This document shows positions 17,532-27,364 of a stretch of 64,000 bases of DNA, piece after piece; position 1 is the stretch's first letter; the number at the start of each line of letters is the position of its first letter. The notes below the pieces were generated by a model, which did no database searches, had not been told where the DNA came from, and saw only the letters and a program-made list of their open reading frames with translations. The position numbers and the translations under genes were made by a program. The stretch comes from Flavobacterium sp. (GTDB lineage: Bacteria > Bacteroidota > Bacteroidia > Flavobacteriales > Flavobacteriaceae), in the NCBI RefSeq assembly GCF_004211145.1, contig NZ_SEBS01000001.1:175116-239115 (forward strand). Reading direction: 5' to 3'.

Positions 17532-19442
17532 ATGGATACAGCTTACATTTTACTTTTATTACTGGCTCCGTTCGCGGGATTCCTTATCAACGTTTTCTTC
17601 GGGAAAAAGCTTGGGCACAACGGCGCCGGTTATTTGGCGACATTCGCGGTGTTCGTTTCTTTCCTCGTCACGCTTAAATATTTCATCGGCATCAACCAGA
17701 CCGGACAAGCGGTTACCGTGAAGCTTTTCGATTGGATTCAATTGGGGAAATTCCAGGTTGACTTCGGGATCTTGCTTGACCAATTGTCGTTGCTTTGGCT
17801 CATGTTCGTGACGGGAATCGGATCGTTGATTCACCTGTATTCGATCTCGTACATGCACGATGACGAGAACCGACATAAATTCTTCGCGTACCTCAACTTG
17901 TTCATCTTCTTCATGGTCACGCTCGTTACGGGCAGCAACCTTTTGGTGATGTTCATCGGATGGGAAGGCGTTGGTCTGTGTTCGTACCTGCTCATCGGAT
18001 TCTGGTACAAAAATCAGGATTACAACGACGCGGCCAAGAAGGCGTTCATCATGAACCGAATCGGGGATTTAGGCTTTCTTATCGGAATGTTCATCCTCGG
18101 GCATTTGTTCAACACACTCGATTACGCGTCTTTGAAAACCGTCGTACTCGGTGGCGGAAACAATGCCGATACCTATATGGTCGCGGGTGCGGCGCTTGCT
18201 TTGTTCATCGGAGCTTGCGGAAAGTCGGCCCAGATTCCATTGTACACTTGGTTGCCCGATGCGATGGCTGGCCCGACTCCGGTGTCGGCGTTGATTCACG
18301 CGGCGACGATGGTAACTGCGGGAATTTTCATGATCACGCGTTTGAACTTCATCTTCTCGATCGACTCGGCCGACATGCAAACCGTGAATACGATCATTGC
18401 AATCGTAGGAGCTGTGACGGCATTGATCGCCGCGACGATCGGACTCGTGCAGAACGATATCAAGAAAGTACTCGCCTATTCTACCGTTTCACAACTCGGC
18501 TTGATGTTCCTGGCTTTGGGCTTGGGCGCTTATGAAGTTGCGGTTTTCCACGTGATTACGCATGCGTTCTTCAAGGCGTGTTTGTTCCTTGGTTCGGGAT
18601 CGGTGATCCACGCGATGCACGGCGAACAGGACATGCGAAATATGGGCGGACTCAAGAAATGGATGTCGGTAACGTATGTGACGTTCTTGATTTCGTCTCT
18701 CGCGATTTCAGGTATTCCGCCGTTTTCAGGTTTCTTCTCGAAAGACGAGATCCTGATGACCGCGTTCCATGCCGATAAAGGCCTTTGGGTTCTTGCGTCG
18801 CTTGCTTCGATCATGACCGCATTTTATATGTTCCGATTGTTGTACCTCACATTCTTCAAGGAATTCCGCGGTACCGACGAACAAAAACACCACCTGCATG
18901 AAAGTCCTGCGCTGATTACGTTCCCGCTAATCGTTCTCGCGATTTTGGCCACGGTCGGCGGATTGTTGAGTTTGCCTGGAAACAGCTGGCTCAACCATTA
19001 CCTGGAACCGATCATTGCGCACAAAGGCGAAGGCGAACACCATTTGGACAACACCGCATATATGTTGATGGCGATCGCCGTCGTGGGCGGATTGATCGGA
19101 ATTGGTCTGGCGTATGCGAAATACCTAAAGAAAGGCGAAGTTCCGCCGGCCGACGACGAAATCACAGGCTTCCAAAAAGTGCTTTACAACAAATATTACA
19201 TTGATGAAATTTACGAATCGCTCATCGTCAACCCGATAAACGCGGCTTCGAAATTCTTCCGCGACACCTTGGAAACAGCGCTTTCAGGATTTGTTTTCGG
19301 GCTTGGAAAATTCACGAACGCCATCGGAGACAAAGGAAAATTGCTGCAAAACGGAAGCGTCGGACGTTACCTTTTCGCATTCACATTGGGCGTCGTGGCC
19401 ATCATCACCTGTTTGTTCTACAATAAAATAATCAATAAGTAA
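17532..19442 (+). CDS. nuoL: NADH-quinone oxidoreductase subunit L
   Basis: A 636-residue antiporter-like pump subunit at the far end of the membrane arm. Conserved features include the helix-5 glutamate in FIGWEGVGLCSYLLIGFWY, the TWLPDAMAGPTPVSALIHAATMVTAG segment with a lysine and histidines, and a long C-terminal lateral helix. It overlaps nuoM by one base (TAATG). Confidence 0.97.
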   Translation: MDTAYILLLLLAPFAGFLINVFFGKKLGHNGAGYLATFAVFVSFLVTLKYFIGINQTGQAVTVKLFDWIQLGKFQVDFGILLDQLSLLWLMFVTGIGSLIHLYSISYMHDDENRHKFFAYLNLFIFFMVTLVTGSNLLVMFIGWEGVGLCSYLLIGFWYKNQDYNDAAKKAFIMNRIGDLGFLIGMFILGHLFNTLDYASLKTVVLGGGNNADTYMVAGAALALFIGACGKSAQIPLYTWLPDAMAGPTPVSALIHAATMVTAGIFMITRLNFIFSIDSADMQTVNTIIAIVGAVTALIAATIGLVQNDIKKVLAYSTVSQLGLMFLALGLGAYEVAVFHVITHAFFKACLFLGSGSVIHAMHGEQDMRNMGGLKKWMSVTYVTFLISSLAISGIPPFSGFFSKDEILMTAFHADKGLWVLASLASIMTAFYMFRLLYLTFFKEFRGTDEQKHHLHESPALITFPLIVLAILATVGGLLSLPGNSWLNHYLEPIIAHKGEGEHHLDNTAYMLMAIAVVGGLIGIGLAYAKYLKKGEVPPADDEITGFQKVLYNKYYIDEIYESLIVNPINAASKFFRDTLETALSGFVFGLGKFTNAIGDKGKLLQNGSVGRYLFAFTLGVVAIITCLFYNKIINK

Positions 19443-20881
19443 TGGATGTAAGTAGTATTCTGATTTTACTTTTAGCAGGAACGTTCGTCACGTTTCTCTC
19501 GGGCGATAAATGGGCGCCGCGCGTTTCACTGTTGTTCAGTGTAGCCGCATTGGCCGTTTCGCTTGTGCTGCTTTACCATCACAACTGCAATCAAGACGTT
19601 GCCTTTATCAGGCGTTGGATGGACATCCCGACCGTGTATTTCGCACTCAACGGAGACGGACTTTCTCTTGCGATGTTGTTGCTCACGACGTCGTTGTTGC
19701 CGATCATCATTTATTCGACGTTCGGAAGCGAGACCAAAAACGCCAAATCGTTCCACGCGCTGATCCTGTTCATGGGATTCGCGATGGTCGGGACGTTCCT
19801 TGCCGCCGACGGCTTGCTCTATTACATTTTCTGGGAACTCGCGCTTGTCCCGATTTACTTCATCGCGTTGCTTTGGGGTAACGGCGATCCGAAAGACCGA
19901 CAAAAAGCCGTCGTCAAATTCTTCATCTACACGTTTGCGGGTTCGCTTTTCATGTTGGCCGCATTCGCTTATTTATACACGAAAACCGGAAGTTTCCTCG
20001 TCGGGACGTTGAGTACGGTCGATCTTAGCGAAAACGAACAGTTTTGGATTTTCCTTGGCTTCTTCGCCGCTTATGCGATCAAGATTCCACTCATCCCGTT
20101 CCACTCCTGGCAGGCTGCAGTCTACCAAAAAGCACCGACTGCGGGTACGATGTTGCTATCGGGAATCATGCTCAAAATGGGATTGTACAGCGTGTTGCGT
20201 TGGCAATTACCGATTGCGCCTATGGCTGCGATCACGTTCATGAAAGTATTCATCGGATTCGGGATCGCTGGAACGATTTACGGTTCGATCGTCGCGTTGC
20301 GTCAGAAGGACTTGAAAAAATTACTCGCTTATTCGTCATTGGCTCACGTCGGGTTGATTGCCGCTGGCGCATATTCGTTGACTGTCGACGGTTTGCGTGG
20401 CGCGGTTCTGCAAATGATTTCCCACGGTTTCGTGATCGTCGGTTTGTTCTTCGCGGCCGACGTGATCTATCGTCGTTACCAAACACGTGAAATCTCAGAA
20501 ATGGGCGGCATCCGAACACAAGCGCCAAAATTCACCTCGATGTTCATGATTCTGGTGTTGGCATCGGTCGCTTTGCCGTCGACGTTTAACTTCGTGGGCG
20601 AATTCACCGTATTGTACGGACTTTCAAATGTTGGCATCTGGTTCGCGGTTTTGGGCGGACTTACGATAATTCTAGGCGCTTACTACATGCTCAAGATGTT
20701 CCAGAACGTCATGTTGGGCGAGTCGAACGCGAAACCATTCCGCGACATCACGTTCCAGGAAGGTTTGACGATGGTCGTGATCATTGCCGTTTTGTTCTTC
20801 TTCGGACTGTATCCGAAACCGATCAACGAGCTCATCACGCCAAGCATCCAGGAAATTTTAAAATACACACAAAGATTCTAA
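19442..20881 (+). CDS. nuoM: NADH-quinone oxidoreductase subunit M
   Basis: A 479-residue antiporter-like pump subunit. The helix-5 glutamate is in FWELALVPIYFI; the central channel segment is PLIPFHSWQAAVYQKAPTAGTMLLSG, followed by LAYSSLAHVG. Fourteen bases separate it from nuoN. Confidence 0.97.
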   Translation: MDVSSILILLLAGTFVTFLSGDKWAPRVSLLFSVAALAVSLVLLYHHNCNQDVAFIRRWMDIPTVYFALNGDGLSLAMLLLTTSLLPIIIYSTFGSETKNAKSFHALILFMGFAMVGTFLAADGLLYYIFWELALVPIYFIALLWGNGDPKDRQKAVVKFFIYTFAGSLFMLAAFAYLYTKTGSFLVGTLSTVDLSENEQFWIFLGFFAAYAIKIPLIPFHSWQAAVYQKAPTAGTMLLSGIMLKMGLYSVLRWQLPIAPMAAITFMKVFIGFGIAGTIYGSIVALRQKDLKKLLAYSSLAHVGLIAAGAYSLTVDGLRGAVLQMISHGFVIVGLFFAADVIYRRYQTREISEMGGIRTQAPKFTSMFMILVLASVALPSTFNFVGEFTVLYGLSNVGIWFAVLGGLTIILGAYYMLKMFQNVMLGESNAKPFRDITFQEGLTMVVIIAVLFFFGLYPKPINELITPSIQEILKYTQRF

Positions 20882-20895
20882 TTCGAGACTGACAC

Positions 20896-22266
20896 ATGAA
20901 TACATTACTGGCAATAACGGGATTAGGTGTTTTGTGCCTTTTGTTCGAGATCATGAACTGGCGCAAGGCGATCATACCGTTTACCATCATCGGATTGCTT
21001 GGCGCGCTTGCCATTACGGTTGCCGATTACGGGCACGAACAAAGCCATTACGGCAATATGGTCGTGACCAGCAATTTCTCGGTTTCGTTTTCGTCTTTGT
21101 TTATCGTGCTTATGGTTTTCATCGTCGGGCTTAGCCACGATTTTTACCGAAACGCGCCGGCGAAGATCTCCGACTTCATTTCGATCAAACTATTTATGTT
21201 GGCGGGCGCGATCGCGATGGTATCGTTCGGCAACCTGTCCATGTTCTTCCTTGGGATCGAAATCCTTTCGATTTCACTTTATATCTTGGCCGCGAGCAAT
21301 CGCCTCAATGTGCGAAGCAACGAAGCCGGGATGAAATATTTCCTTATGGGATCCTTCGCGTCGGGAATCATCCTTTTCGGGATTTGCCTGATCTACGGCG
21401 CGATGGGAACGTTCGACATACAGGAAATCTCTGAACTCACCGGATCGGCCGAATTACCGGAATGGTTCTTCATCGGCATCGTATTGCTCACGATCGGGAT
21501 GTTGTTCAAGATCGCCGCGGTTCCGTTCCATTTTTGGGCACCCGACGTCTACGAAGGTTCGCCTGCATTGACGACCGCAATCATGAGTACGCTCGCGAAA
21601 GTCGTTGCTATGGCCACGTTCTACAAGTTGCTTACGGGAATGAACGCGAATATTTCATATGAATATGAAGTCGTGATCATGATCGTTTCGATCTTGTCGA
21701 TGACCGTCGGGAACATCATGGCATTGCGACAATCGAACGTGAAACGGATGCTTGCGTTTTCAGGTATTTCGCATGCGGGTTATATGTTGATGACATTGCT
21801 CAATATCCGATCATCGGCGGGAACGCTGTTGTACTATGCGTCGGCTTACACATTGGCGGGAATCGCTGCGTTTGCGGTAATCCTTTACGTGTGTCGCGAC
21901 AAAGACAATGAGGAAGTCTACAATTTAAACGGCCTCGGGAAGACAAAACCTTTCCTTGCCGCAGTACTTACGGCCGCTTTGCTTTCGATGGCCGGAATCC
22001 CGATTTTTGCCGGATTCTTCGCGAAATTCTCGTTGTTCACACAAACCATCCAAGCCGGTTATATCGCCGTCGTGATTGCAGCCGTAATCAACTCGATCAT
22101 CAGTGTCGGTTATTATTTCAAGCTGATTCTGGCGATGTACAACAAAGACGCTACTGAAACACCGACTACGACGCCATTCGCGTTCTACGCAGTCGCCGCT
22201 GTTTCGATTTTATTGAATATTGCGATCGGATTGTATCCGTCGTGTGTTATCGGATTGATCCCGTAA
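20896..22266 (+). CDS. nuoN: NADH-quinone oxidoreductase subunit N
   Basis: A 456-residue antiporter-like pump subunit and last gene of the operon. Family marks: FLGIEILSISLYILAASNR (helix-5 glutamate), AAVPFHFWAPDVYEGSPALTTA, and LAFSGISHAGYMLM. It completes a full set of 14 separate nuo genes in order A-N. Confidence 0.97.
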   Translation: MNTLLAITGLGVLCLLFEIMNWRKAIIPFTIIGLLGALAITVADYGHEQSHYGNMVVTSNFSVSFSSLFIVLMVFIVGLSHDFYRNAPAKISDFISIKLFMLAGAIAMVSFGNLSMFFLGIEILSISLYILAASNRLNVRSNEAGMKYFLMGSFASGIILFGICLIYGAMGTFDIQEISELTGSAELPEWFFIGIVLLTIGMLFKIAAVPFHFWAPDVYEGSPALTTAIMSTLAKVVAMATFYKLLTGMNANISYEYEVVIMIVSILSMTVGNIMALRQSNVKRMLAFSGISHAGYMLMTLLNIRSSAGTLLYYASAYTLAGIAAFAVILYVCRDKDNEEVYNLNGLGKTKPFLAAVLTAALLSMAGIPIFAGFFAKFSLFTQTIQAGYIAVVIAAVINSIISVGYYFKLILAMYNKDATETPTTTPFAFYAVAAVSILLNIAIGLYPSCVIGLIP

Positions 22267-22269
22267 GAA

Positions 22270-22395
22270 GCCATAAAGTCGAAAATCGTAAAGTCATAAG
22301 GACCGTTCATGATGATGATTCATTCTTAGAAAACGGCCTTTAAGACTTTACGACTTTCGACTTTAGACTTTAGACTTTCGACTTTCAACTTTCGA
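22270..22395. repeat. intergenic word-repeat inverted arms (word AAAGTCG)
   Basis: The left arm (22273-22306: AAAGTCGAAAATCGTAAAGTC and more) is mirrored by 22331-22364 (AACGG..., GACTTTACGACTTTCGAC). Extra GACTTTAGACTTT and ACTTTCGACTTTC words then run up to the dehydrogenase stop. It lies between convergent nuoN and the SDR gene and may also end transcription. Confidence 0.75.
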
Positions 22396-23148
22396 CTAAA
22401 CAGCCGTATATCCGCCGTCTGAAATAAAGTAACTTCCCGTAGTGAACGACGATTTGTCGGAACTCAAGAAGATCACGAGTTCGGCGATTTCCTCAGGTTG
22501 ACCCAATCGGTTCAATGCCGCTTTTCCTTCCAACGTTTTGAGTGCTTCGGCGTCAAGGCTCGATTTTACCAAAGGCGTTTCGATATATCCCGGACCGACG
22601 GCGTTGCAACGGATGTTCTTTTGGCCGTATTCGACCGCGATGTTCTTCGTCAATCCGACTACGCCGTGTTTCGTAGCCGTGTACGCCGCGTTCATAGGAG
22701 CCGCGACCGTCCCGTGAATGGACGCCATGTTTACGATTACGCCTCCGCCCTGTTTTTCCATCTGTTCCAGTTGGTAGCGGCACGCATAGAAAACGCCGCT
22801 TAAATTGAGTGCGACAACTTTGTCCCATTCCTCGGGATCGGTTTCCCCGGTCGGTGCCGGTTTTCCTCCGATTCCCGCGTTGTTGAACCCGATGTCGAGG
22901 CGACCGTATTTTGCGACGGTTTCTTCGACGACCTTTTTATTGTCGGCGGCTTTCGAAGCATCGGATTTGATGAAGAACGCATCGCCTCCATTGTCTTTGA
23001 TCTTTTGTGCTGCGGCTTCACCGTGTTCGGCGTTCACGTCAGTAATCACAACTTTTGCGCCTTCGCGTGCATACGCCAAAGCCGTGGCCAAACCGATTCC
23101 GGAACCTCCGCCCGATACCACGGCCACTTTATCTTTTAATAGTGTCAT
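22396..23148 (-). CDS. short-chain dehydrogenase/reductase (SDR)
   Basis: A 250-residue classical SDR, NAD(P)H-dependent oxidoreductase of an unknown alcohol or ketone. Rossmann motif SGGGSGIG (residues ~12-19), NNAG near 90, a catalytic serine in NMASIHGTV and YTATK (YxxxK) near 155. An acidic residue at the end of beta-2 (VVITDVNAEHGE) suggests NAD preference. C-terminal FTTGSYFISDGGYT is typical of glucose/ribitol-dehydrogenase-like members. Single gene, convergent with nuoN. Confidence 0.92.
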   Translation of the reverse strand: MTLLKDKVAVVSGGGSGIGLATALAYAREGAKVVITDVNAEHGEAAAQKIKDNGGDAFFIKSDASKAADNKKVVEETVAKYGRLDIGFNNAGIGGKPAPTGETDPEEWDKVVALNLSGVFYACRYQLEQMEKQGGGVIVNMASIHGTVAAPMNAAYTATKHGVVGLTKNIAVEYGQKNIRCNAVGPGYIETPLVKSSLDAEALKTLEGKAALNRLGQPEEIAELVIFLSSDKSSFTTGSYFISDGGYTAV

Positions 23149-23241
23149 AATGAATGATTTTTTATTCTCTATTAAAGTTACGGCTTCATTGCTTCAAAAA
23201 ACAGCATTAATTGAACATTGACATTTGATTAACTTTTGCAC

Positions 23242-23277
23242 AAAAAAAATCCCTCGCCGACGTGCGGAAAGGGACTT
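23242..23277 (-). terminator. terminator of the fibre operon
   Basis: On the minus strand an AGTCCCTTTCCGCAC arm pairs with the GTCGGCGAGGG side and is followed by a run of eight T. It lies ~25 bases past the T9SS gene stop. Confidence 0.65.
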
Positions 23278-23302
23278 TCAACTTAACTACTAAATTAACT
23301 CT

Positions 23303-24163
23303 CTATCTTTTGACGACGCGATTGATGAACGTCCCGTCATTCGTTTTAATTTTTATCAGATACACCGACGAAGGCAAATCGCGCAGATCGATTTCACTTT
23401 GTCCGGAATTTGAATTCGTAAAAACCGTTCTTCCGCTCAAATCAGTTACTTCGGACGAGATGACTTCAGAGTCGGACAGTATCGAAAACAACCCATCGGA
23501 TGGATTCGGAGAAATGGAAACCGCTTTTCGCGACACACTCGCAACCCCTAAAATCTGCCCTTCCAATTGCAACATCGGCACCTGAAAAAACGTCGACGTG
23601 CTACCGACCGGGTTGAGTGGATCGAAATTGTCGTTGTCTGAGGTTATTCGCATGCCCAGTTCCACATCGGATATATAGCTGTAGAAACTCGCCGCATCGC
23701 TCGTTGCCGTCCAGCCCGGAGCATTCTCGTCGACGGCAATCACGATGTTGTCAACGTTATTGTAGACGAATGGTTGCGCGAATTCGAATTCTATCCAATT
23801 TCCCGCAACGGGAGTGAATTCGCCCGAAAATACTTGCGTCATTTCACCCGCCGGAACCCAAGCGCCCGGCTGGAAACTCGTTTTGTCGGTATGCCCGATG
23901 TAAATCACCCAATTGTTCCAAGGCGTGATCGAACTGCCCGTGTGCACGCAGTAATAGCGCAGTTTCGTAATAGCGCCCGATGTCCCGCTTGCCGCATTTA
24001 TCGTCGCTTTCGGCACGATTTGCTGGGAATACGTATAACCGTAAAAACTGAAAACGGGCAATTGGTTGTGTTCGATGTTGCCGCTGCCGATAGTAATTGT
24101 CCCTGTTTGCGCGGTCGCGAAACAAGCCGCCAGCAACATTAAAGATGTGCAAAGATTTTTCAT
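23303..24163 (-). CDS. secreted T9SS type A sorting-domain protein
   Basis: A 286-residue exported protein. Signal peptide MKNLCTSLMLLAACFATAQ; a beta-rich middle domain (residues ~20-205: GTITIGSGNIEHNQLPVFSFYGY...) of a kind seen in flavobacterial secreted proteins; then a type IX C-terminal sorting domain from about residue 212 (VSISPNPSDGLFSILSD... ending VYLIKIKTNDGTFINRVVKR). Its ATG overlaps the stop of the preceding fibre gene by four bases (ATGA), so the two are translationally coupled. The role of the middle domain is unknown; it may be a surface partner of the fibres. Confidence 0.9.
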   Translation of the reverse strand: MKNLCTSLMLLAACFATAQTGTITIGSGNIEHNQLPVFSFYGYTYSQQIVPKATINAASGTSGAITKLRYYCVHTGSSITPWNNWVIYIGHTDKTSFQPGAWVPAGEMTQVFSGEFTPVAGNWIEFEFAQPFVYNNVDNIVIAVDENAPGWTATSDAASFYSYISDVELGMRITSDNDNFDPLNPVGSTSTFFQVPMLQLEGQILGVASVSRKAVSISPNPSDGLFSILSDSEVISSEVTDLSGRTVFTNSNSGQSEIDLRDLPSSVYLIKIKTNDGTFINRVVKR

Positions 24164-27100
24164 TTTGATGGATTTTGGGTTTCCAGTTTCTCGATCCGCC
24201 GCATGACTTCATCGAGCATTTCCTGCTGACGTTTTACGGTTTCGGCAAGGGTTTGATTTTGTTCTTGCAACGTGTCGTTCTGTTGTTTAAGTTCTTTGAA
24301 AGCATTTACCGATGCGATCAAAATCGGGTGGATGTTCAGGTTTAGATATCCGTCATCGTCGGTGCCGACTGCTTCGGGGAAAATTTGTTGGACTTGCTGG
24401 GCCGAGAATCCTGAAAATTCCGTTCGTAAAACTTCTTCTTCAAAAATACGTTCTCCTAGATTTTTATAGTTGTATCGGATTGGTTGTAACTGTGTGATTT
24501 CCAATAATCCCTTTTCAAAATTGCCGTGAATAGTTTTTAGTCTTTCGTCCGATGCGATTGTCCAAGTATTGGTTCCAGGTTTGCGGCCTTGATCGAGGGA
24601 CAGTTGGAATTGTCCGCCAATTCCGGCATTGGTATCGATTCCGACTCCTACGCGGCCGTTTTTTAGGATCAGAAGTGCGTTGCTGCGTTCAGAGTCGGCA
24701 ACTTGAGAATTGTTATTGGCGTCCATGGCATTTCCGATGACAAATAGTCTATCGTTTTGATTCGCCAGGCCAAATTTGCTATCTCCATCTGTGGAAGGAG
24801 TATAAATTGTTGCACCAAGCCCGAAAACCGACTCTCCGAAACTTGCCGAAATATTACCCTGACCAGCCGCTATCGAATTGTTGCCCGCAGCGGTATTTAG
24901 ACTATTTATGGTGGTTGCCCCATTTCCCGATGCCACACTGCCTGACCCTAAAGTAACGGAATTGGCACCCGATGCAGTGGAACTTTGACCAATAGCCCGT
25001 GAGTCAGGTCCAGAAGCCGTCGTCTCATAACCTACCGCAAACGCAAAATGACCTGTAGAAACCGCATTATATCCTAACGCAACCGCAGAATTTCCCGATG
25101 CAATAGCACTGAAACCCATTGCGGTGCTAGAAAATCCGGTTGCTATGGACGAATGACCGCTAGCCAGGCTATAATTTCCGATGTTGACATCATCAAATTG
25201 GTTGCCTTGGGCAAATCCCGATCGGAAAGCTGCTTTTCTCGGATAGAAAAACATACGCGTCCCCGGACCGCTCAAGTCTAAAGTTGGTCCCGAATTAAAA
25301 GTTCCTGTAACCTGAAGGCCTGCGTTGCCTGAAACTTGAACAGGACCGGCATCGGCAGTAATGACACGGCCTAAACCGGCACCGCCAAAATCGTAAGCCT
25401 GATCCAGCGTTCCGCTGGCAATGGTGTTTGTAGCCGACCAGGATGCCGTTCCGTTCGCATCGCTTGTGAGCAAACGACCCACGCCTTGAGTTCCGTCGAC
25501 AATGCGCACTTTACCATTTACATGCAAAGATTCTTGCGGATTCGATTGGTTCAAACCTAAATTCCCGTTTTTGAGCATGACCAAGGCGTTGTGGGTTTCG
25601 CCGTTGTCAACTATGCCGTTGTCGTTTGCGTCGAGTGCGTTTCCGATCACAAAAAGGCGATCGGTAAGATTTGCCGTTCCAAATCCGGTTGCCCCGCCTG
25701 CGGATGGCGTGTAAGATTGGGATCCGATCCCAATTACGACTTCACCACAACTATAAGCGCGGCTCCATCGACCAAATGCCGTCGAATATAAACCTGATGC
25801 GGTATTGCTGTATGCCATCGTAAAACTATACGAACCCGTGCTGCTGTTCACTTGACCGAACGAAACCGCTCCTATTGCCAAAGCCTCATTCAAAAGCCCG
25901 AATGCGGCAGCTCCATTTCCGCTTATCGTATTACTGTAACCGGCGCCAAAACTGTATGCTCCGGAGGCGACGGGCGAATATCCGAATCCTGCCGAAAAAT
26001 CCCCGACATTGGCGTTATCCCAGTTGGCCGCTAATACAAACCCAGATCTGAAAGCACTTTTTCTGGGATTCCAAAACATTCTGGAACCAGTACCGATGGC
26101 AGGCGGAATCGCCCCAGAGCCGTAAACTCCGGTAGATACGATTCCATCAGTCCCATTTATCAAAATCGCTCCGGTATCGGCAGTAATCGTACGACCTGCG
26201 CCTGCCGTCGGAAAATCGTATGAAGCATCAAGGCTTTGTCCGAAAACACTGCCTGGATCTGCCCAACTTGCAGTTCCGTTGACGTCGCTGGTGAGAATTC
26301 TTCCTGCGGCTTGCGTTCCGTCGACCATTCTGATCTTGCCTTCGACGTGAAGCCTTTCCTGAGGCGTTGAACTTCCAAAACCAACATTGCCGTTCTTGAG
26401 TACGACCATGGCGTTCCGCCGTTCTGAATCATCGGGATAATTATTATTATTCAGATCTATGGCATTCCCGATTGTAAAAAGCCTGTCTGTTGCGTTCGCC
26501 GACCGGAACTGAGTATTTCCGTTAAGCGAAGGGATATAGTTTATGGCTCCGATTCCTATCGTGGTTTCCCCATAGCTCGCCGCCGAATTGCCATTCCCAA
26601 ATGCGGTAGATGCGAATCCCGAAGCGATGGAATTCCGGCCGAACGCCGTCGAGTTTTCAGCAGTCGCCTGGGAAATATCCCCGAAGGCCGTAGCATATAG
26701 ACCCGAAGCAAGAGAGTTAACTCCGAACGCTGTCGACCCCATTCCGGTCGCCGATGCAAGAACGTTCCAGGCCATGCTGAAATCGCCCGATGCAGTTGTG
26801 GTTGCGCCAAAAGATGCCGAAGCTTGCCCAATGGACGTTTCTAGTTCATTGTTGATGCTGCGCCCAGCCCGGAACGCTACTTTGCGCGGATACCAAAACA
26901 TTCGCACACCTGCAGGGATTGTTGGCATTAGCGCACCGAAATTTTGTGTTCCCGTAGATACGAATCCGTCTACACCATTGATGAGCACGGGCCCCGAATC
27001 GGCCGTAATCGTGCGACCGGCTCCCACGCCACCGAAATCGTAGGCTTGATCCAACGTCCCGGCATTGCCGACTGCGATTTTCACCCAAGCCAGCGTTGGT

Positions 27101-27363
27101 TGGTTCCAATAATAAAAACCCGGTTGATTTGTTCCGGATACGGTTGTAAGAAAAACCATCATCGAATGTTGTGCGGCCGTTGGGTTTACTGTCGGAAATG
27201 CTGTAATACGAGGAATCAGGATCCCGTCGGTGTTCGCGGGAGCAGCTGCATTGGCGACCGGAATGTCGAGCAATGCCTGAGGAGAAGTCGTGTTGATTCC
27301 GACTTGCGCGCCCGCTGAAATTCCAACAAACCAAAATACTGATATGACGATTGTTTTTCTCAT
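24160..27363 (-). CDS. secreted YadA-head / S74-chaperone fibre protein (second gene of operon)
   Basis: A 1067-residue exported protein. The start at 27363 gives the signal peptide MRKTIVISVFWFVGISAGA. An N-terminal domain (~20-95: VGINTTSPQALLDIP...TDGILIPRI) is shared with the other two fibre genes. Three copies of a ~290-residue module follow, each with RMF(W/F)(Y/N)PRK, YadA-like SxASGxxSTAFG repeats, YTPS, RLFxIGNA and LHVxGK(I/V)R landmarks. Residues ~950-1035 form a Peptidase_S74 domain (SDERLKTIHG...FSGFSAQQVQQIFPEAVG), then a C-terminal coiled coil. S74 domains trimerise phage fibres and cut themselves off at the conserved serine. There is no T9SS domain, so the export route is unclear. 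Confidence 0.88.
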   Translation of the reverse strand: MRKTIVISVFWFVGISAGAQVGINTTSPQALLDIPVANAAAPANTDGILIPRITAFPTVNPTAAQHSMMVFLTTVSGTNQPGFYYWNQPTLAWVKIAVGNAGTLDQAYDFGGVGAGRTITADSGPVLINGVDGFVSTGTQNFGALMPTIPAGVRMFWYPRKVAFRAGRSINNELETSIGQASASFGATTTASGDFSMAWNVLASATGMGSTAFGVNSLASGLYATAFGDISQATAENSTAFGRNSIASGFASTAFGNGNSAASYGETTIGIGAINYIPSLNGNTQFRSANATDRLFTIGNAIDLNNNNYPDDSERRNAMVVLKNGNVGFGSSTPQERLHVEGKIRMVDGTQAAGRILTSDVNGTASWADPGSVFGQSLDASYDFPTAGAGRTITADTGAILINGTDGIVSTGVYGSGAIPPAIGTGSRMFWNPRKSAFRSGFVLAANWDNANVGDFSAGFGYSPVASGAYSFGAGYSNTISGNGAAAFGLLNEALAIGAVSFGQVNSSTGSYSFTMAYSNTASGLYSTAFGRWSRAYSCGEVVIGIGSQSYTPSAGGATGFGTANLTDRLFVIGNALDANDNGIVDNGETHNALVMLKNGNLGLNQSNPQESLHVNGKVRIVDGTQGVGRLLTSDANGTASWSATNTIASGTLDQAYDFGGAGLGRVITADAGPVQVSGNAGLQVTGTFNSGPTLDLSGPGTRMFFYPRKAAFRSGFAQGNQFDDVNIGNYSLASGHSSIATGFSSTAMGFSAIASGNSAVALGYNAVSTGHFAFAVGYETTASGPDSRAIGQSSTASGANSVTLGSGSVASGNGATTINSLNTAAGNNSIAAGQGNISASFGESVFGLGATIYTPSTDGDSKFGLANQNDRLFVIGNAMDANNNSQVADSERSNALLILKNGRVGVGIDTNAGIGGQFQLSLDQGRKPGTNTWTIASDERLKTIHGNFEKGLLEITQLQPIRYNYKNLGERIFEEEVLRTEFSGFSAQQVQQIFPEAVGTDDDGYLNLNIHPILIASVNAFKELKQQNDTLQEQNQTLAETVKRQQEMLDEVMRRIEKLETQNPSK

Positions 27364-27364
27364 T

